DNA of 50,844 bases from DATMBL01 sp050735975 (lineage in GTDB: Bacteria > Desulfobacterota > Binatia > UBA9968). The notes beneath the pieces were generated by a model. It did no database searches. It had not been told where the DNA came from and saw only the letters and a program-made list of their open reading frames with translations. The stretch's first letter is position 1; every line of letters starts with the position of its first letter. The stretch spans positions 1-50,844 of the forward strand of contig JBOHVS010000387.1 in NCBI GenBank assembly GCA_050735975.1, written 5' to 3'. Both the position numbers and the translations under genes were made by a program. Shown piece after piece: positions 43,111-50,844 of this stretch.

Positions 43111-44628
43111 ATGGCATATCGAGATTTGCGTCACTACCTGGAGGTCTTGGAGCAAAAAGGAAAGTTGCGCCGGGTGAAGAAGGAGGTCGATAAGGATTGG
43201 GAGCTTGCCTGCATCGCCCGCTGGGTATTTCAATCGCTCCCCGAGAACGAGCGTTACGGCCTCTGGTTTGAACGCGTCAAAGGTTTCGATGCGCCTGTTG
43301 TTCTCGGCGCTCTGGGCGCTTCACGCGAAGTCTACGCGCTCGCCCTAGAGACGACCCCGGAAAAAATTTACGAGAAATGGTCTCACGCCTTAAGCCGGCC
43401 CGTTTCCCCTTGCCCGGCAAAAGAGGCCCCCGTCAAAGAAGTCATCAAGAAAGGCAAGGCGGTCAATCTTCTCGAAATCCCGGTTCCGGTTTTCACGCCT
43501 GGTCGCGATGATGGGCCTTATGTTTCTTCTTCCGCCGTGATCACGAAGGACCCCGACACGGGCATCCAGAACGTGGGCAACTACCGCCAGCGGATCATCG
43601 CGCGCGACCGGGTGGGGATTCTGATCGCCCCGACGCAGCACATCGGCATGCACTACTTCCATAAGTACCAGCCGCGCAATGAACCGATGCCCATCGCGAT
43701 AAGTATAGGCAACGATCCCACCGTGGCGCTCACTGCGGTTGCGAAAGTTCCCTATGGAGTCGATGAGCTATGCATTGCGGGTGGTTTTCGCGGTGAAGGC
43801 ATTCCGGTGGTGCGAGCCGAGACCGTCGACCTCATGGTTCCAGCAAACTCGGAATACGTCATTGAAGGATACGTGATGCCCCATGCGCGCGACAAAGAGG
43901 GCCAGTTTGGAGAGTTCACAGGTTATATGGGCATCGAGTCCGACCGCACTTTCATTCAGGTCCAGTGCGTGACGCACAGGAAGAAGCCTCTTTATCATGG
44001 CTTTCTCAGCCAGATTCCGCCTAGCGAGTCGAGCCTGGTGCGAAGCCAGGCCTTTGCCGCCAATCTTTATAAGCACCTGGTTTACGATCTTAAGGATCCC
44101 TCCGTTAGAGACGTTCACTTTACTGAAGCTGGCGGGAGCGAGATGGTGCTTATCGTCCAGGTCAAACCGATGTATCCGGGACATGCGCGCAAGGTTGGAC
44201 TCGTGGCGGCAAACCTTCTCGCGTCCAGTTTGGGGAAGTTCGTCTATATCGTGGATGACGATATCGACATTCGCGATCCTTTTTCGGTGGAGTGGGCGCT
44301 CTCGTTCCGGGTAGATCCAGTCCGTGACATCCAGATTCTTCCCCATTCGTTTTTTCATATCCTGGACCCCGCCGTCGGACAGCCCGAAGCGACCCGGGGA
44401 ATAGCGCCAGGGTCCAAAATCGTGATCGATGCGACCATGAAGGGAATTTATCCCGAGATTTCGTTACCCCCGAAAAAATATATGATGGAAGTTTATCGGA
44501 ACTGGGAGGCTACGGGTCTGCCCTCTCTAAGAATAGCCGAACGCACTCGCCTCTTGTTAGAAAAGCACGGAGAGGGCCTCAGCCATAATCCTTTTGAATC
44601 GCTCGCGGGCCCAGGGTCATCCGGTTAG
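43111..44628 (+). CDS. UbiD-family decarboxylase (copy 3)
   Basis: A 505-residue UbiD enzyme. The Arg site is QNVGNYRQRIIARDRVGI (near residue 152) and the Glu pair is in KEGQFGEFTGYM (near 262), five apart. The tail has YIVDDDIDIRDPFSVEWALSFR. It resembles gallate- or 4-hydroxybenzoate-type members, but that cannot be settled by eye. It ends the plus-strand array, with an AGGAAAG site before the start. Prenyl-FMN from a UbiX elsewhere is required. Confidence 0.92.
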   Translation: MAYRDLRHYLEVLEQKGKLRRVKKEVDKDWELACIARWVFQSLPENERYGLWFERVKGFDAPVVLGALGASREVYALALETTPEKIYEKWSHALSRPVSPCPAKEAPVKEVIKKGKAVNLLEIPVPVFTPGRDDGPYVSSSAVITKDPDTGIQNVGNYRQRIIARDRVGILIAPTQHIGMHYFHKYQPRNEPMPIAISIGNDPTVALTAVAKVPYGVDELCIAGGFRGEGIPVVRAETVDLMVPANSEYVIEGYVMPHARDKEGQFGEFTGYMGIESDRTFIQVQCVTHRKKPLYHGFLSQIPPSESSLVRSQAFAANLYKHLVYDLKDPSVRDVHFTEAGGSEMVLIVQVKPMYPGHARKVGLVAANLLASSLGKFVYIVDDDIDIRDPFSVEWALSFRVDPVRDIQILPHSFFHILDPAVGQPEATRGIAPGSKIVIDATMKGIYPEISLPPKKYMMEVYRNWEATGLPSLRIAERTRLLLEKHGEGLSHNPFESLAGPGSSG

Positions 44629-45062
44629 CTCGGCGCAGTTCTTGATCTAAGCAGCTTTTATCCAAGCTTATTTGTACAAACTGTTGACGAAACCGCTTTT
44701 TTCCAACTCGAGTAGATAGCTGTCATCGATCATCTTTTCGGGATCGAGCTTCAGACTGGCTCATCCGACCCTGGACACCTTCCGCCGCCAGCGCGTCCTT
44801 AAACCATCGCCTCACTTCCTGCACAATTCTCTGAAGACTGCCGAAGGGTGCCATAGAGATTGCACCCGCAAAGCGTTATTGTGTTGCTGCAGTGCGCCAG
44901 TGGAGAAGCGTGCGGCCAGACTTTCCCGGCGATGCCGGCTAGAACATTTGTAATAAGTCGGCGGTGCTCGTTCCGCCTCCCCAGCCGTGACAGAAAACTA
45001 TACTCTCATCGTAACCCTCTTCGGCAATCCAAAGGCTGGCATTTACTCTTGATGTAGAAAGC
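44629..45062. other. Gap holding a decayed minus-strand gene
   Basis: No intact gene is seen in this 434-base stretch between convergent units. It contains the binding-protein remnant at 44668-45046 and otherwise nothing I recognise; no clear terminator for either unit was found. Confidence 0.6.
44668..45046 (-). pseudogene. Decayed ABC-type binding protein remnant
   Basis: On the minus strand 45046-44939 reads VNASLWIAEEGYDESIVF and GGTSTADLLQMF before a stop, like the N-terminal lobe of an SsuA/NMT1-type binding protein (ALWIAEEKGY pattern). At 44755-44668 another frame reads LKLDPEKMIDDSYLLELEKS then GFVNSLYK and a TAA, the C-terminal helix of the same family. Between them lie other-frame residues (RRWFKDALAAEG) and stops. 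The gene is frameshifted and has lost most of its middle. It lies just downstream of the double-cupin gene. Confidence 0.6.
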
Positions 45063-46106
45063 TTAAGATAGCGCTTCATTGAACATTGTTTTTATTGCGG
45101 GATCTTCATCCTCGTACTCGATTTGATCTCCTCCCTTCTTCGCGTCGCGGTCCAGAGGAAGTTCCCCCCAGATAGGATACTTTTTACTATTCCAACGAAT
45201 CGCTAGGTATCGAGCAGGCGAATTGCTGCAGTTAAAATGCTGGTGCCACCAGTAATTGGGAGGTACGTACAACGTAAATTCATGCCAATCTATTTTTATC
45301 CTCTCACGTTTGTCAGCCCAAAGAAGCGAGTAACCATTGCCAGTAAGATGAATGATATGCGCGCCGGGATCATGACGGTGAGCTTTCTTGTAGTTACCGA
45401 CGGGAACTTCAGATGCATGAGCGGTGAGAGTGTTGTTTGCCAGTTCGAATTCCATGTTTAGGCTATCAGCCCCACGGGCTTTCCAGTCTCCCAGCTTGAA
45501 GGTTCGGACATCAGGCACTAACCCTGCCTCGAAGACAGGCCGATTTGCCTCCGAGATTCGTTTAGTTGGTCTTAAGATGCCTTTTTTCCCGTAAAGTTCA
45601 GGACCCAAGAAACGGTCTTTAAAGGCATAGTCATTATTGAGTACAAAGTTGAGATCATGAAACAAATTCAACGTCAGGGGAGCAGTCGTTACAGCTATGT
45701 AGCGCGCCGGCTGACTCGGGTTAGCATTGAAGTGCTGGTGCCAATGATTCAGTGGCGGAGAAAAAAGAGCGCCTGACTTCCACTCAAAGGTATGCTCCCT
45801 GCCGTCGCTGTCGCGAACCAATGTCCTACCCGCGCCCTGGATGACAAAGATAATTTCCTCGAATAGATGCTTCTGTGGTTTTAAATTTTTTCCCGGAGGG
45901 ATCTCGCATATATAGGCATCATTCGTCGCGTAATCACCGAAAAGGTTGATAAAAACTCCCAGACCTCCTAATCGATCCCATGGCTCCAACTTGACTGTTC
46001 TCAAGTCATCAACGTGGAATCCCCTGATAACCGGAATTCCCTGCGCTTCCACCCACTTGTTATATACGCTTTTCTCAACAATCTCCGGGCCCTTTTCTAT
46101 GTGCAT
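45063..46106 (-). CDS. Double-cupin protein, putative dioxygenase or isomerase
   Basis: A 347-residue bicupin. N-terminal cupin: LKPQKHLFEEIIFVIQGAG and LNHWHQHFN. C-terminal cupin: KKAHRHDPGAHIIHLTGNG and NYWWHQHFNCS. Each has several His residues that could bind Fe, Mn or Ni. It differs from the gentisate-type bicupin at 35.7 kb but sits likewise next to a TctC-like gene. Start ATG 46106 has GGGAGG seven bases before it; the frame's ATG at 46124 is less good. Reaction unknown; oxidative decarboxylation or ring cleavage are possibilities. Confidence 0.82.
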   Translation of the reverse strand: MHIEKGPEIVEKSVYNKWVEAQGIPVIRGFHVDDLRTVKLEPWDRLGGLGVFINLFGDYATNDAYICEIPPGKNLKPQKHLFEEIIFVIQGAGRTLVRDSDGREHTFEWKSGALFSPPLNHWHQHFNANPSQPARYIAVTTAPLTLNLFHDLNFVLNNDYAFKDRFLGPELYGKKGILRPTKRISEANRPVFEAGLVPDVRTFKLGDWKARGADSLNMEFELANNTLTAHASEVPVGNYKKAHRHDPGAHIIHLTGNGYSLLWADKRERIKIDWHEFTLYVPPNYWWHQHFNCSNSPARYLAIRWNSKKYPIWGELPLDRDAKKGGDQIEYEDEDPAIKTMFNEALS

Positions 46107-46154
46107 CGGATACCTCCCAAACATCAGAAAAAAACTGAGGTAAACTGCGCCCTA

Positions 46155-47186
46155 TCACTTGAGCGTTTCCTTGAGCTTGGCTGCCAATGCGGGTGGCAGT
46201 TCAAAGAGTTCTCGAATTATTCTTTCCAACTCTTCCCCTGTAACGGGATCAACTGGCTGCTTGGTTTTTGTCATCTCAGCTATGAACGCCGGATCCTTCA
46301 TTGTCTTCAGGTAGGCACTACGCAACGTTTCCAATCTTTCTTTAGGCGTGTTGGGGGGTAATGCATAGATTCTCAGGATCTGGGCTTGATCATGAATTCC
46401 AACCTGCATCAACTTTCGTGCTTCGTCGGTCTTTGCATAGGAAATGGCTAGTGGAACCTTAGGAAGCTCTGGATGTGGTTTATCAGCCGCCTGTAAGACA
46501 ACAGCAACGTCACCGCGGTCTAACCCTTGTTTCCAAGTAGCCCTCACCGAACCCCAGTTCCAGCAGCCTCCAGCGATTTCACCGGTTTCGGCTGCAATGC
46601 GAATTTTCGCCGTGCCTTTATAACCGGATACCACCCTAACGGGAAGACCAATGGTCGCGTTCAAAATTTTAGGAACATCATCGGTAGTATTGCCTGGCGA
46701 GAGTCCGCCTACTCTCACAGGCTCCTTTGCCGCCATCCATTGTTTCATGCTGGTAATACCGCTCGCTCGGGTGAGGGCACACACCACCGTAGTTTTCGCT
46801 GGCACGCCTATGTATTGAAATTTCCGAGCATCGAACTCAACACCCGGTTTGTTAAAGACCTGGTTCATGAAAAGTCCGCCGGCGAAATTGCCGATGGTTA
46901 ATCCATCAGGCTTCGCCACTGTATAGAGATGGTTAGCTGCGATTTGGCTACCAGCTCCGGTCATATTGTCAACAACGATGGTAGGACTGCCGGGAATGTG
47001 CTTCCCCATATGGCGAGCCAAAATTCGGGAATTGGTGTCGAATCCCCCTCCCGCTGAGAACCCTACGATGATTCTCATAACCTTACTTTTGTAAAAAGGT
47101 TCGTCTGCGAAGGATAATGCCACCGAGCTAAGGATAACAAAGCAGATACCTGCTATTGGTGTAAGCCTAACCCTTAAGGTTTGCAT
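46155..47186 (-). CDS. TctC/Bug-family periplasmic binding protein (copy 2)
   Basis: A 343-residue binding protein. Residues 1-28 are a signal peptide ending SSVALSFA. IVGFSAGGGFDTNSRILARH, NMTGAGSQIAANHLY and GGLSPGNTTDDVPKILNAT are nearly the same as in copy 1, as is most of the rest, so the two are paralogues that may bind similar ligands. No transporter membrane subunits are nearby. The ATG at 47186 has GGGGAGGG six bases ahead; the longer frame runs toward the RidA gene and is not favoured. It follows RidA by 25 bases. Confidence 0.9.
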   Translation of the reverse strand: MQTLRVRLTPIAGICFVILSSVALSFADEPFYKSKVMRIIVGFSAGGGFDTNSRILARHMGKHIPGSPTIVVDNMTGAGSQIAANHLYTVAKPDGLTIGNFAGGLFMNQVFNKPGVEFDARKFQYIGVPAKTTVVCALTRASGITSMKQWMAAKEPVRVGGLSPGNTTDDVPKILNATIGLPVRVVSGYKGTAKIRIAAETGEIAGGCWNWGSVRATWKQGLDRGDVAVVLQAADKPHPELPKVPLAISYAKTDEARKLMQVGIHDQAQILRIYALPPNTPKERLETLRSAYLKTMKDPAFIAEMTKTKQPVDPVTGEELERIIRELFELPPALAAKLKETLK

Positions 47187-47211
47187 GTTTTTCCCTCCCC
47201 ATTTGAATTCC

Positions 47212-47673
47212 TTACCTGCTAATTTGGAAGATAACCTCAACTTCTACAGCGATGTTTGAAGGAAGAGAAATCGCCCCTACAGCCGCTCGAGCATGCCGTC
47301 CATTTTCTCCCCAGATCTTTTCGAGCAGGTCGGAGGCCCCATTGATGACATCGGGGTGCTTCTCAAAATCAGCCAGACAATTGACGTAACCGGTAAGCTT
47401 GACCACTCTTTCAATCTGGTCGAGGTCTCCGACGATGCCGCGCGCGGCTGCCAAGCAGTTGATGATACACAGTTGGGCCGCGTGTCGGCCGTCCTCCAAT
47501 GTTACATCTTTGCCGACTTTCCCTTTATATTTGATCTTCCCGTTCTCCACCGGCGGGTGACCGGCGACAAACAGCAAATTTCCCGCAAGAACTGCGGGAA
47601 TGTAAGAGCCCATGGCCGGCAAAGGCTCCGGGACAGTGACTCCCAGCTCTTTCAGTTTTTCTGCTACGCCCAA
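47212..47673 (-). CDS. RidA/YjgF-family enamine/imine deaminase-like protein
   Basis: A 153-residue RidA-family protein. The conserved Arg is in RHARAAVGAISLPSNIAVEV, and the N-terminal LLFVAGHPP is typical. It would hydrolyse an enamine or imine. In 2-aminophenol and 2-nitrobenzoate pathways a RidA-type protein removes ammonia from 2-aminomuconate, which fits its place near an extradiol dioxygenase. The start is TTG at 47673 with AAGGAGG seven to eight bases before; no ATG is better. It is 40 bases from the small unknown gene. Confidence 0.88.
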   Translation of the reverse strand: MGVAEKLKELGVTVPEPLPAMGSYIPAVLAGNLLFVAGHPPVENGKIKYKGKVGKDVTLEDGRHAAQLCIINCLAAARGIVGDLDQIERVVKLTGYVNCLADFEKHPDVINGASDLLEKIWGENGRHARAAVGAISLPSNIAVEVEVIFQISR

Positions 47674-47713
47674 TTTGAATCCTCCTTACCGTTCGATCTT
47701 TCAGTTTCCATCT

Positions 47714-48052
47714 TCAAGGAAGCGAATCACTGGGGATGTCCGGTGTCGGAATATTGCCTTTCGTGAAGCCGCGAAACTTCGCCGCGGAAACGTCGTCCAC
47801 TAATATCTTGACTGCGGGTTGCTTTAGCCAGATACCGCCGGTGAGATACTCGATCTCGTCTTCCCGCAAAACGAAGCTGGTATTGTTTTCATTTTTTCCG
47901 AGCATCAGAACAGCGTCATGCGAATCGTCGTCGTTGCGGCGAATCAGCTCCAACCGCACTTCGGCTCCGTTCTCGGTTTTTCCCCAAAGAATCGCCTTTT
48001 TTTGCGCCGCATCGTAAATAAAATCCGCGCCAAATTGTTCTCGCCCTGGCAT
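47714..48052 (-). CDS. Small protein of unknown function
   Basis: A 112-residue, acidic, soluble-looking protein that I do not recognise. It starts MPGREQFGADFIYDAAQKKA and contains ILWGKTENGAEVRLELIRRN and REDEIEYLTGGIWLKQPAVK, with alternating strand-like segments and no Cys. It lies 16 bases after the LigB-like gene and 40 before RidA, so it is in the same operon. It might be an accessory subunit of the dioxygenase, but it does not look like LigA (about 140 residues, helical). The start at 48052 has GAAGGGA upstream; an in-frame start at 48106 would run into the LigB-like gene. Confidence 0.7.
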   Translation of the reverse strand: MPGREQFGADFIYDAAQKKAILWGKTENGAEVRLELIRRNDDDSHDAVLMLGKNENNTSFVLREDEIEYLTGGIWLKQPAVKILVDDVSAAKFRGFTKGNIPTPDIPSDSLP

Positions 48053-48068
48053 AACAACTGTCCCTTCT

Positions 48069-48878
48069 TTATTGCGCCTGTGTGGCGAAGTCGAAAGTAG
48101 CGTCACCCACCGAATACTTCATGCCATGGTAGCAGCGAAGCCTTCCCGGCTGTCCGCCGGTTGCTCCCTGGATCAAAATCAAAGGCCGAAGCCCGGCTTC
48201 CGGCGCCGCCGTCTTGAGGAGCGCCGGATCGATTCTCTCGAGCTCGTCGAAATTGCCGGCCGTTACCAGATCGATCACCAGCTCATCGAATTTCTTTCCT
48301 TGATCCAGGTAAGCTTCGGCTTCGTTATCATGGCGAAGATCCAAACGATGCGTGAGATTTCCCGGCGCGACCAGGACTGCTCTGCGGGAACTTTTCTCTA
48401 CCGCTTCTCTGATCGCCTTTCCCCAAACCAGGCACTCCTTGAAAGGCCGCTGCGTGATGGTCACGGGCACGATTTTGCAATTGACGTGCATGACCTTCAC
48501 CGGGCAGAAAGCCCCGTGATCCAGTCCGTAAGTTTTCGTTCCGGCGTTGAGTCCCATCGCCTTGGCCGATTGCACGATTGCCTGAGCCAAATCGGGGTCT
48601 CCTTCCGCTTCGTACGAGAAAGGCCGCCTTCCCCATTTCGCAGGGAGCAACGGATAATCGGTGAAGGAGGTGTGATGCCGGCCCGGATCAACGAAAAACC
48701 CGCTCTTGGTCTGCCAGTGAGGCGAGACAGCAATCATAACTTCGGCTTTTAATTCTTCTCGAATCTCCCTGCCGATCTCATGCAGTGTGTCCACGCTCGG
48801 ATCGGGAATTCCGTCTTCATCCTCCTGCATCAGGTAAGAACCGTTGGGAACAAAATAGGCCTTCAATAGCTCACCCAT
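48069..48878 (-). CDS. Class III extradiol dioxygenase-like protein (LigB superfamily)
   Basis: A 269-residue LigB-superfamily protein. It has the family His in AVSPHWQT (residue 54) and LDHGAF (His121), and a late Glu in APEAGLRP (near 228). The first Fe ligand, normally a His in an N-terminal HxP or PHxP loop, appears as Asn in FVPNGSYL (residue 12). If that holds, it may be a non-catalytic subunit or use a different metal set. The expected reaction is extradiol ring cleavage of a catecholic or aminophenol compound. AAGGAGATC precedes the ATG; the start overlaps the nitrilase end by eight bases. Confidence 0.82.
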   Translation of the reverse strand: MGELLKAYFVPNGSYLMQEDEDGIPDPSVDTLHEIGREIREELKAEVMIAVSPHWQTKSGFFVDPGRHHTSFTDYPLLPAKWGRRPFSYEAEGDPDLAQAIVQSAKAMGLNAGTKTYGLDHGAFCPVKVMHVNCKIVPVTITQRPFKECLVWGKAIREAVEKSSRRAVLVAPGNLTHRLDLRHDNEAEAYLDQGKKFDELVIDLVTAGNFDELERIDPALLKTAAPEAGLRPLILIQGATGGQPGRLRCYHGMKYSVGDATFDFATQAQ

Positions 48879-49866
48879 GACGATCTCCTTCCTTAAGCGA
48901 TTTCGCCGGAGTTACCGGCTCCCAAGCCTCTTCTCTGACTGACAAAGACACCACGTCCCATCTGGAGTAATGGCCGACGGCGTCGAAATAGGCCTTCATG
49001 GCTCTTCGCTCGTCAGCAACGAGAGTTGCGTAGGCGATTTCCTCGCGGTCCAAGACTGGCTCGGTCAAGTACAACCCCGCGGGGTTGACGATGGCGCTTC
49101 CTCCAGCGGCAATGTCGAACCCCCTCGATTCTTCGGGCAATTGCTCTGAGGGGATGAATAGACTGGCGCTGATTACAAAAGACTGGGTCTCAAAAGCATA
49201 TTCGCGAATAGCGTGCGCTTGGTCGCAGAGATCTTTGGAGTCTCCGGCACGCCATCTTCTCTTGATCCCGGGGTGTTCCTCTTGTACCCACCATCCAGGC
49301 CAAGCCGCGCAATGAATTTCTTCTCCTTTGAACGCAAGAGCGGCTTTGAGCAGCGTAATATGGTGTTCAAAACAAATAAGCCCGCCAATTCGGCCAATAT
49401 CGGTGTCGAATACTCTCAGATCGCTGGCGTCGCCCATTCCCCATACGGTCCGCTCCGCGTGAGTGGGCATCAGCTTTCTATGGCGACCGAGGATTTTTCC
49501 GTAGTTATCAATGAACAGGATAGTGTTGTAGAGAGTTTCGCTTCCAGCACGATCGCTGATTTCGGTGCAACCGACCGCGCAGATGATGTTTGCTTTCTTG
49601 GCTGCCTCGCAGATTCGCGCGGTATCGTCGCTGGGTATCATGAGGGCATTTTTTTGGTATTCCACCATGAGTTGACTCCAGCGGGAGACAGGCTGCAGAC
49701 TGCGCCAGTAAGGATAGCCGGGGATTAGAGTCTCAGGGAAAACGATTAGCTGCGCTCCCTCTGCCGCGGCTTTGTGAATGGCGCCGCACACTCTTTGCAG
49801 CGTCTCGTCTTTTTTCATAAAAGCGGGAACGATCTGTGCTGCTGCAACTTTGACTTTGTCAAGCAT
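48871..49866 (-). CDS. Nitrilase-superfamily hydrolase
   Basis: A 331-residue nitrilase-family enzyme. The Glu-Lys-Cys triad is Glu45 (VFPETLIPGYPYW), Lys131 (HRKLMPTHAERTVWG) and Cys165 (GGLICFEHH). The PETLIPGYP and HAERTVWG segments are those of true nitrilases or cyanide hydratase relatives rather than amidases. It would release ammonia from a nitrile or amide; within this cluster the substrate may be a ring-fission product or a cyano compound. It lies 25 bases after the enamidase-like gene. Confidence 0.9.
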   Translation of the reverse strand: MLDKVKVAAAQIVPAFMKKDETLQRVCGAIHKAAAEGAQLIVFPETLIPGYPYWRSLQPVSRWSQLMVEYQKNALMIPSDDTARICEAAKKANIICAVGCTEISDRAGSETLYNTILFIDNYGKILGRHRKLMPTHAERTVWGMGDASDLRVFDTDIGRIGGLICFEHHITLLKAALAFKGEEIHCAAWPGWWVQEEHPGIKRRWRAGDSKDLCDQAHAIREYAFETQSFVISASLFIPSEQLPEESRGFDIAAGGSAIVNPAGLYLTEPVLDREEIAYATLVADERRAMKAYFDAVGHYSRWDVVSLSVREEAWEPVTPAKSLKEGDRHG

Positions 49867-49891
49867 GATCCTATCTTTCTGTTAGGATTGT

Positions 49892-50844
49892 TTATCGGAA
49901 CATTGACGGCATAACGTTCAAATCCTGTTCAAGGATCGCTCCTGTTGAGGTGCGGACCTTTGCCGCGCGGTAGGAAAAGGGAGTATTTCTGCCTCTCAAT
50001 GCCACGATTTTCCCGTCGATGACGATGGGTCCAATCGCGGGCACATCCCCGAATTCAACCGCTGAAAGAAAGTCTTTACCCGCAGAATCCCGCGGACAAT
50101 CCACAATCAGAAGATCCGCTGTGTTGCCGGGCTTGATCATTCCCGTACTGTTCAATCCGTACGCCCGGGCCGAATTTCCAGTCGCCAAGGCAATCCCTTC
50201 GGCTCCGCTGATCCCGGCCAGCGGACAAATTTGAACGATCGTCTTCAAGATCGCGAGAGGAATGGCTCCGTGCCCTACGGGCGTGTCCGAACCGAGAATC
50301 AAGCGTTTCAGATTCTTCGCGTCGCGTAGATGACCAGCGATGTGTCGTGAGGCATTGATGTTTCCGCAATGAATGATCTCGACGACCGCGTCCGTTGTTT
50401 CCATGACTTTATCTATTTCCTTGAGGGGCGCGGTAACCGGACCACCGTTAAGGTGCACAACCACATCGGGTTGATATTGAATAACTTCGTCTGCCCAAAA
50501 TCGAACCGAACCCGGATAAGAAGGCGCGCCGAAATGCATGGGAACTTTCATCCCATACTTACGAGCCCAATTCATCATCGGCTTCACTTCTTCAAACTTG
50601 TGGATTCCACATCCGCCGATCTCGGCAACTAATTTGACTCCCGCTTCAGACATCTCCTTAAAGTCTAGCTCGGTTAATCCTTCCTCGAGGATCACCGAGC
50701 CGCTCAACATCTTGAGACCGCCGCCTGGCCGGTACTTGCGATAGACAGTCGATGTGAGAATAGCCATGGCTTTGGTGCCAAACGCGTCCGTCGGTCGCCC
50801 TTCCAAATGCACGATGCCCTGTGAGAGCATAGAGGTGACACCGC
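49892..50844 (-). CDS. Enamidase-like amidohydrolase, cut by the right edge
   Basis: At least 312 residues of an amidohydrolase whose frame stays open through base 50844, so the N-terminus, with the first metal His pair, lies outside. Visible are GGVTSMLSQGIVHLEGRP at the edge, MKVPMHFGAP, VVHLNGGP, IIHCGNINASRHIAG and LILGSDTPVGHGAIP. The last two hold the His and Asp of the active site. The pattern recalls enamidase of nicotinate fermentation, which opens a cyclic enamide. It is the first seen gene of the region-4 minus-strand set and lies just before the nitrilase gene. Confidence 0.82.
   Translation of the reverse strand, partial: GVTSMLSQGIVHLEGRPTDAFGTKAMAILTSTVYRKYRPGGGLKMLSGSVILEEGLTELDFKEMSEAGVKLVAEIGGCGIHKFEEVKPMMNWARKYGMKVPMHFGAPSYPGSVRFWADEVIQYQPDVVVHLNGGPVTAPLKEIDKVMETTDAVVEIIHCGNINASRHIAGHLRDAKNLKRLILGSDTPVGHGAIPLAILKTIVQICPLAGISGAEGIALATGNSARAYGLNSTGMIKPGNTADLLIVDCPRDSAGKDFLSAVEFGDVPAIGPIVIDGKIVALRGRNTPFSYRAAKVRTSTGAILEQDLNVMPSMFR

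Noticed and set aside
1..50844. CRISPR arrays, tRNA genes, rRNA, insertion sequences, attachment sites
   Set aside because: I read for regular repeat-spacer patterns, cloverleaf-like sequences and transposase motifs and saw none that could be supported.

Overview
The window comes from a bacterium with a two-membrane envelope: it encodes an outer-membrane export lipoprotein of the Wza type, a Wzz/Wzc-type tyrosine autokinase, and periplasmic binding proteins. GC content looks to be in the mid-fifties. No rRNA or tRNA gene was seen, so the lineage cannot be fixed. The mix of UbiD decarboxylases, orphan TctC-type binding proteins, DUF1989 proteins and aromatic ring-cleavage genes recalls uncultured soil or groundwater deltaproteobacterial-type lineages (Binatota/Tectomicrobia-like) or Burkholderiales. 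That is an inference only.

Region 1 (1-19.8 kb, almost all minus strand) is an exopolysaccharide or capsule operon read from right to left. It starts with a NusG/RfaH-like antiterminator, then Wza-like export lipoprotein, Wzc-like autokinase with an unusual C-terminal extension, hexapeptide acyltransferase, GT2, GT4, a VTC-DUF4956-CotH module, two paralogous GT2s, an O-antigen ligase/polymerase-like membrane protein, GT4, a ChbG/YdjC deacetylase, a CapK-like adenylate-forming enzyme and a last GT4. Many junctions overlap by 1-13 bases. No flippase or initiating sugar-phosphate transferase is present. The left edge holds the tail of a plus-strand secreted protein.

Region 2 (20.1-28.2 kb) has an MFS transporter, a DUF488 gene, and a minus-strand protocatechuate operon (pcaC, pcaH, pcaG, pcaB, acyl-CoA ligase). 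Divergent from pcaC is the most striking gene here: a DsbA/FrnE-like thioredoxin-fold protein whose first active-site cysteine codon is an in-frame UGA (U-P-W-C), followed at the expected distance by a SECIS-like hairpin. It is probably a selenoprotein and would be missed by ordinary gene calling.

Region 3 (28.2-44.6 kb, plus strand) is a long catabolic array: three UbiD decarboxylases, IclR regulator, dihydropyrimidinase/allantoinase-like amidohydrolase, M20 carbamoylase-like hydrolase, TctC-like binding protein, gentisate-dioxygenase-like cupin, heme-oxygenase-like putative diiron oxygenase, benzoylformate-decarboxylase-like ThDP enzyme, three tandem DUF1989 paralogues and a class II aldolase. 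Between them lie gene remnants, two of which keep their ends but have lost their middles. Region 4 (44.6-50.8 kb, minus strand) has a decayed binding-protein gene, then a second catabolic set: enamidase-like amidohydrolase, nitrilase, LigB-like extradiol dioxygenase, a small unknown protein, RidA, TctC-like binding protein and double cupin. Together regions 3 and 4 suggest degradation of carboxylated and nitrogen-containing aromatic or heterocyclic compounds, with substrates unknown.

Intergenic gaps carry a family of long imperfect hairpins built from a degenerate AGGTTN hexamer. No CRISPR array, insertion sequence or tRNA was seen.
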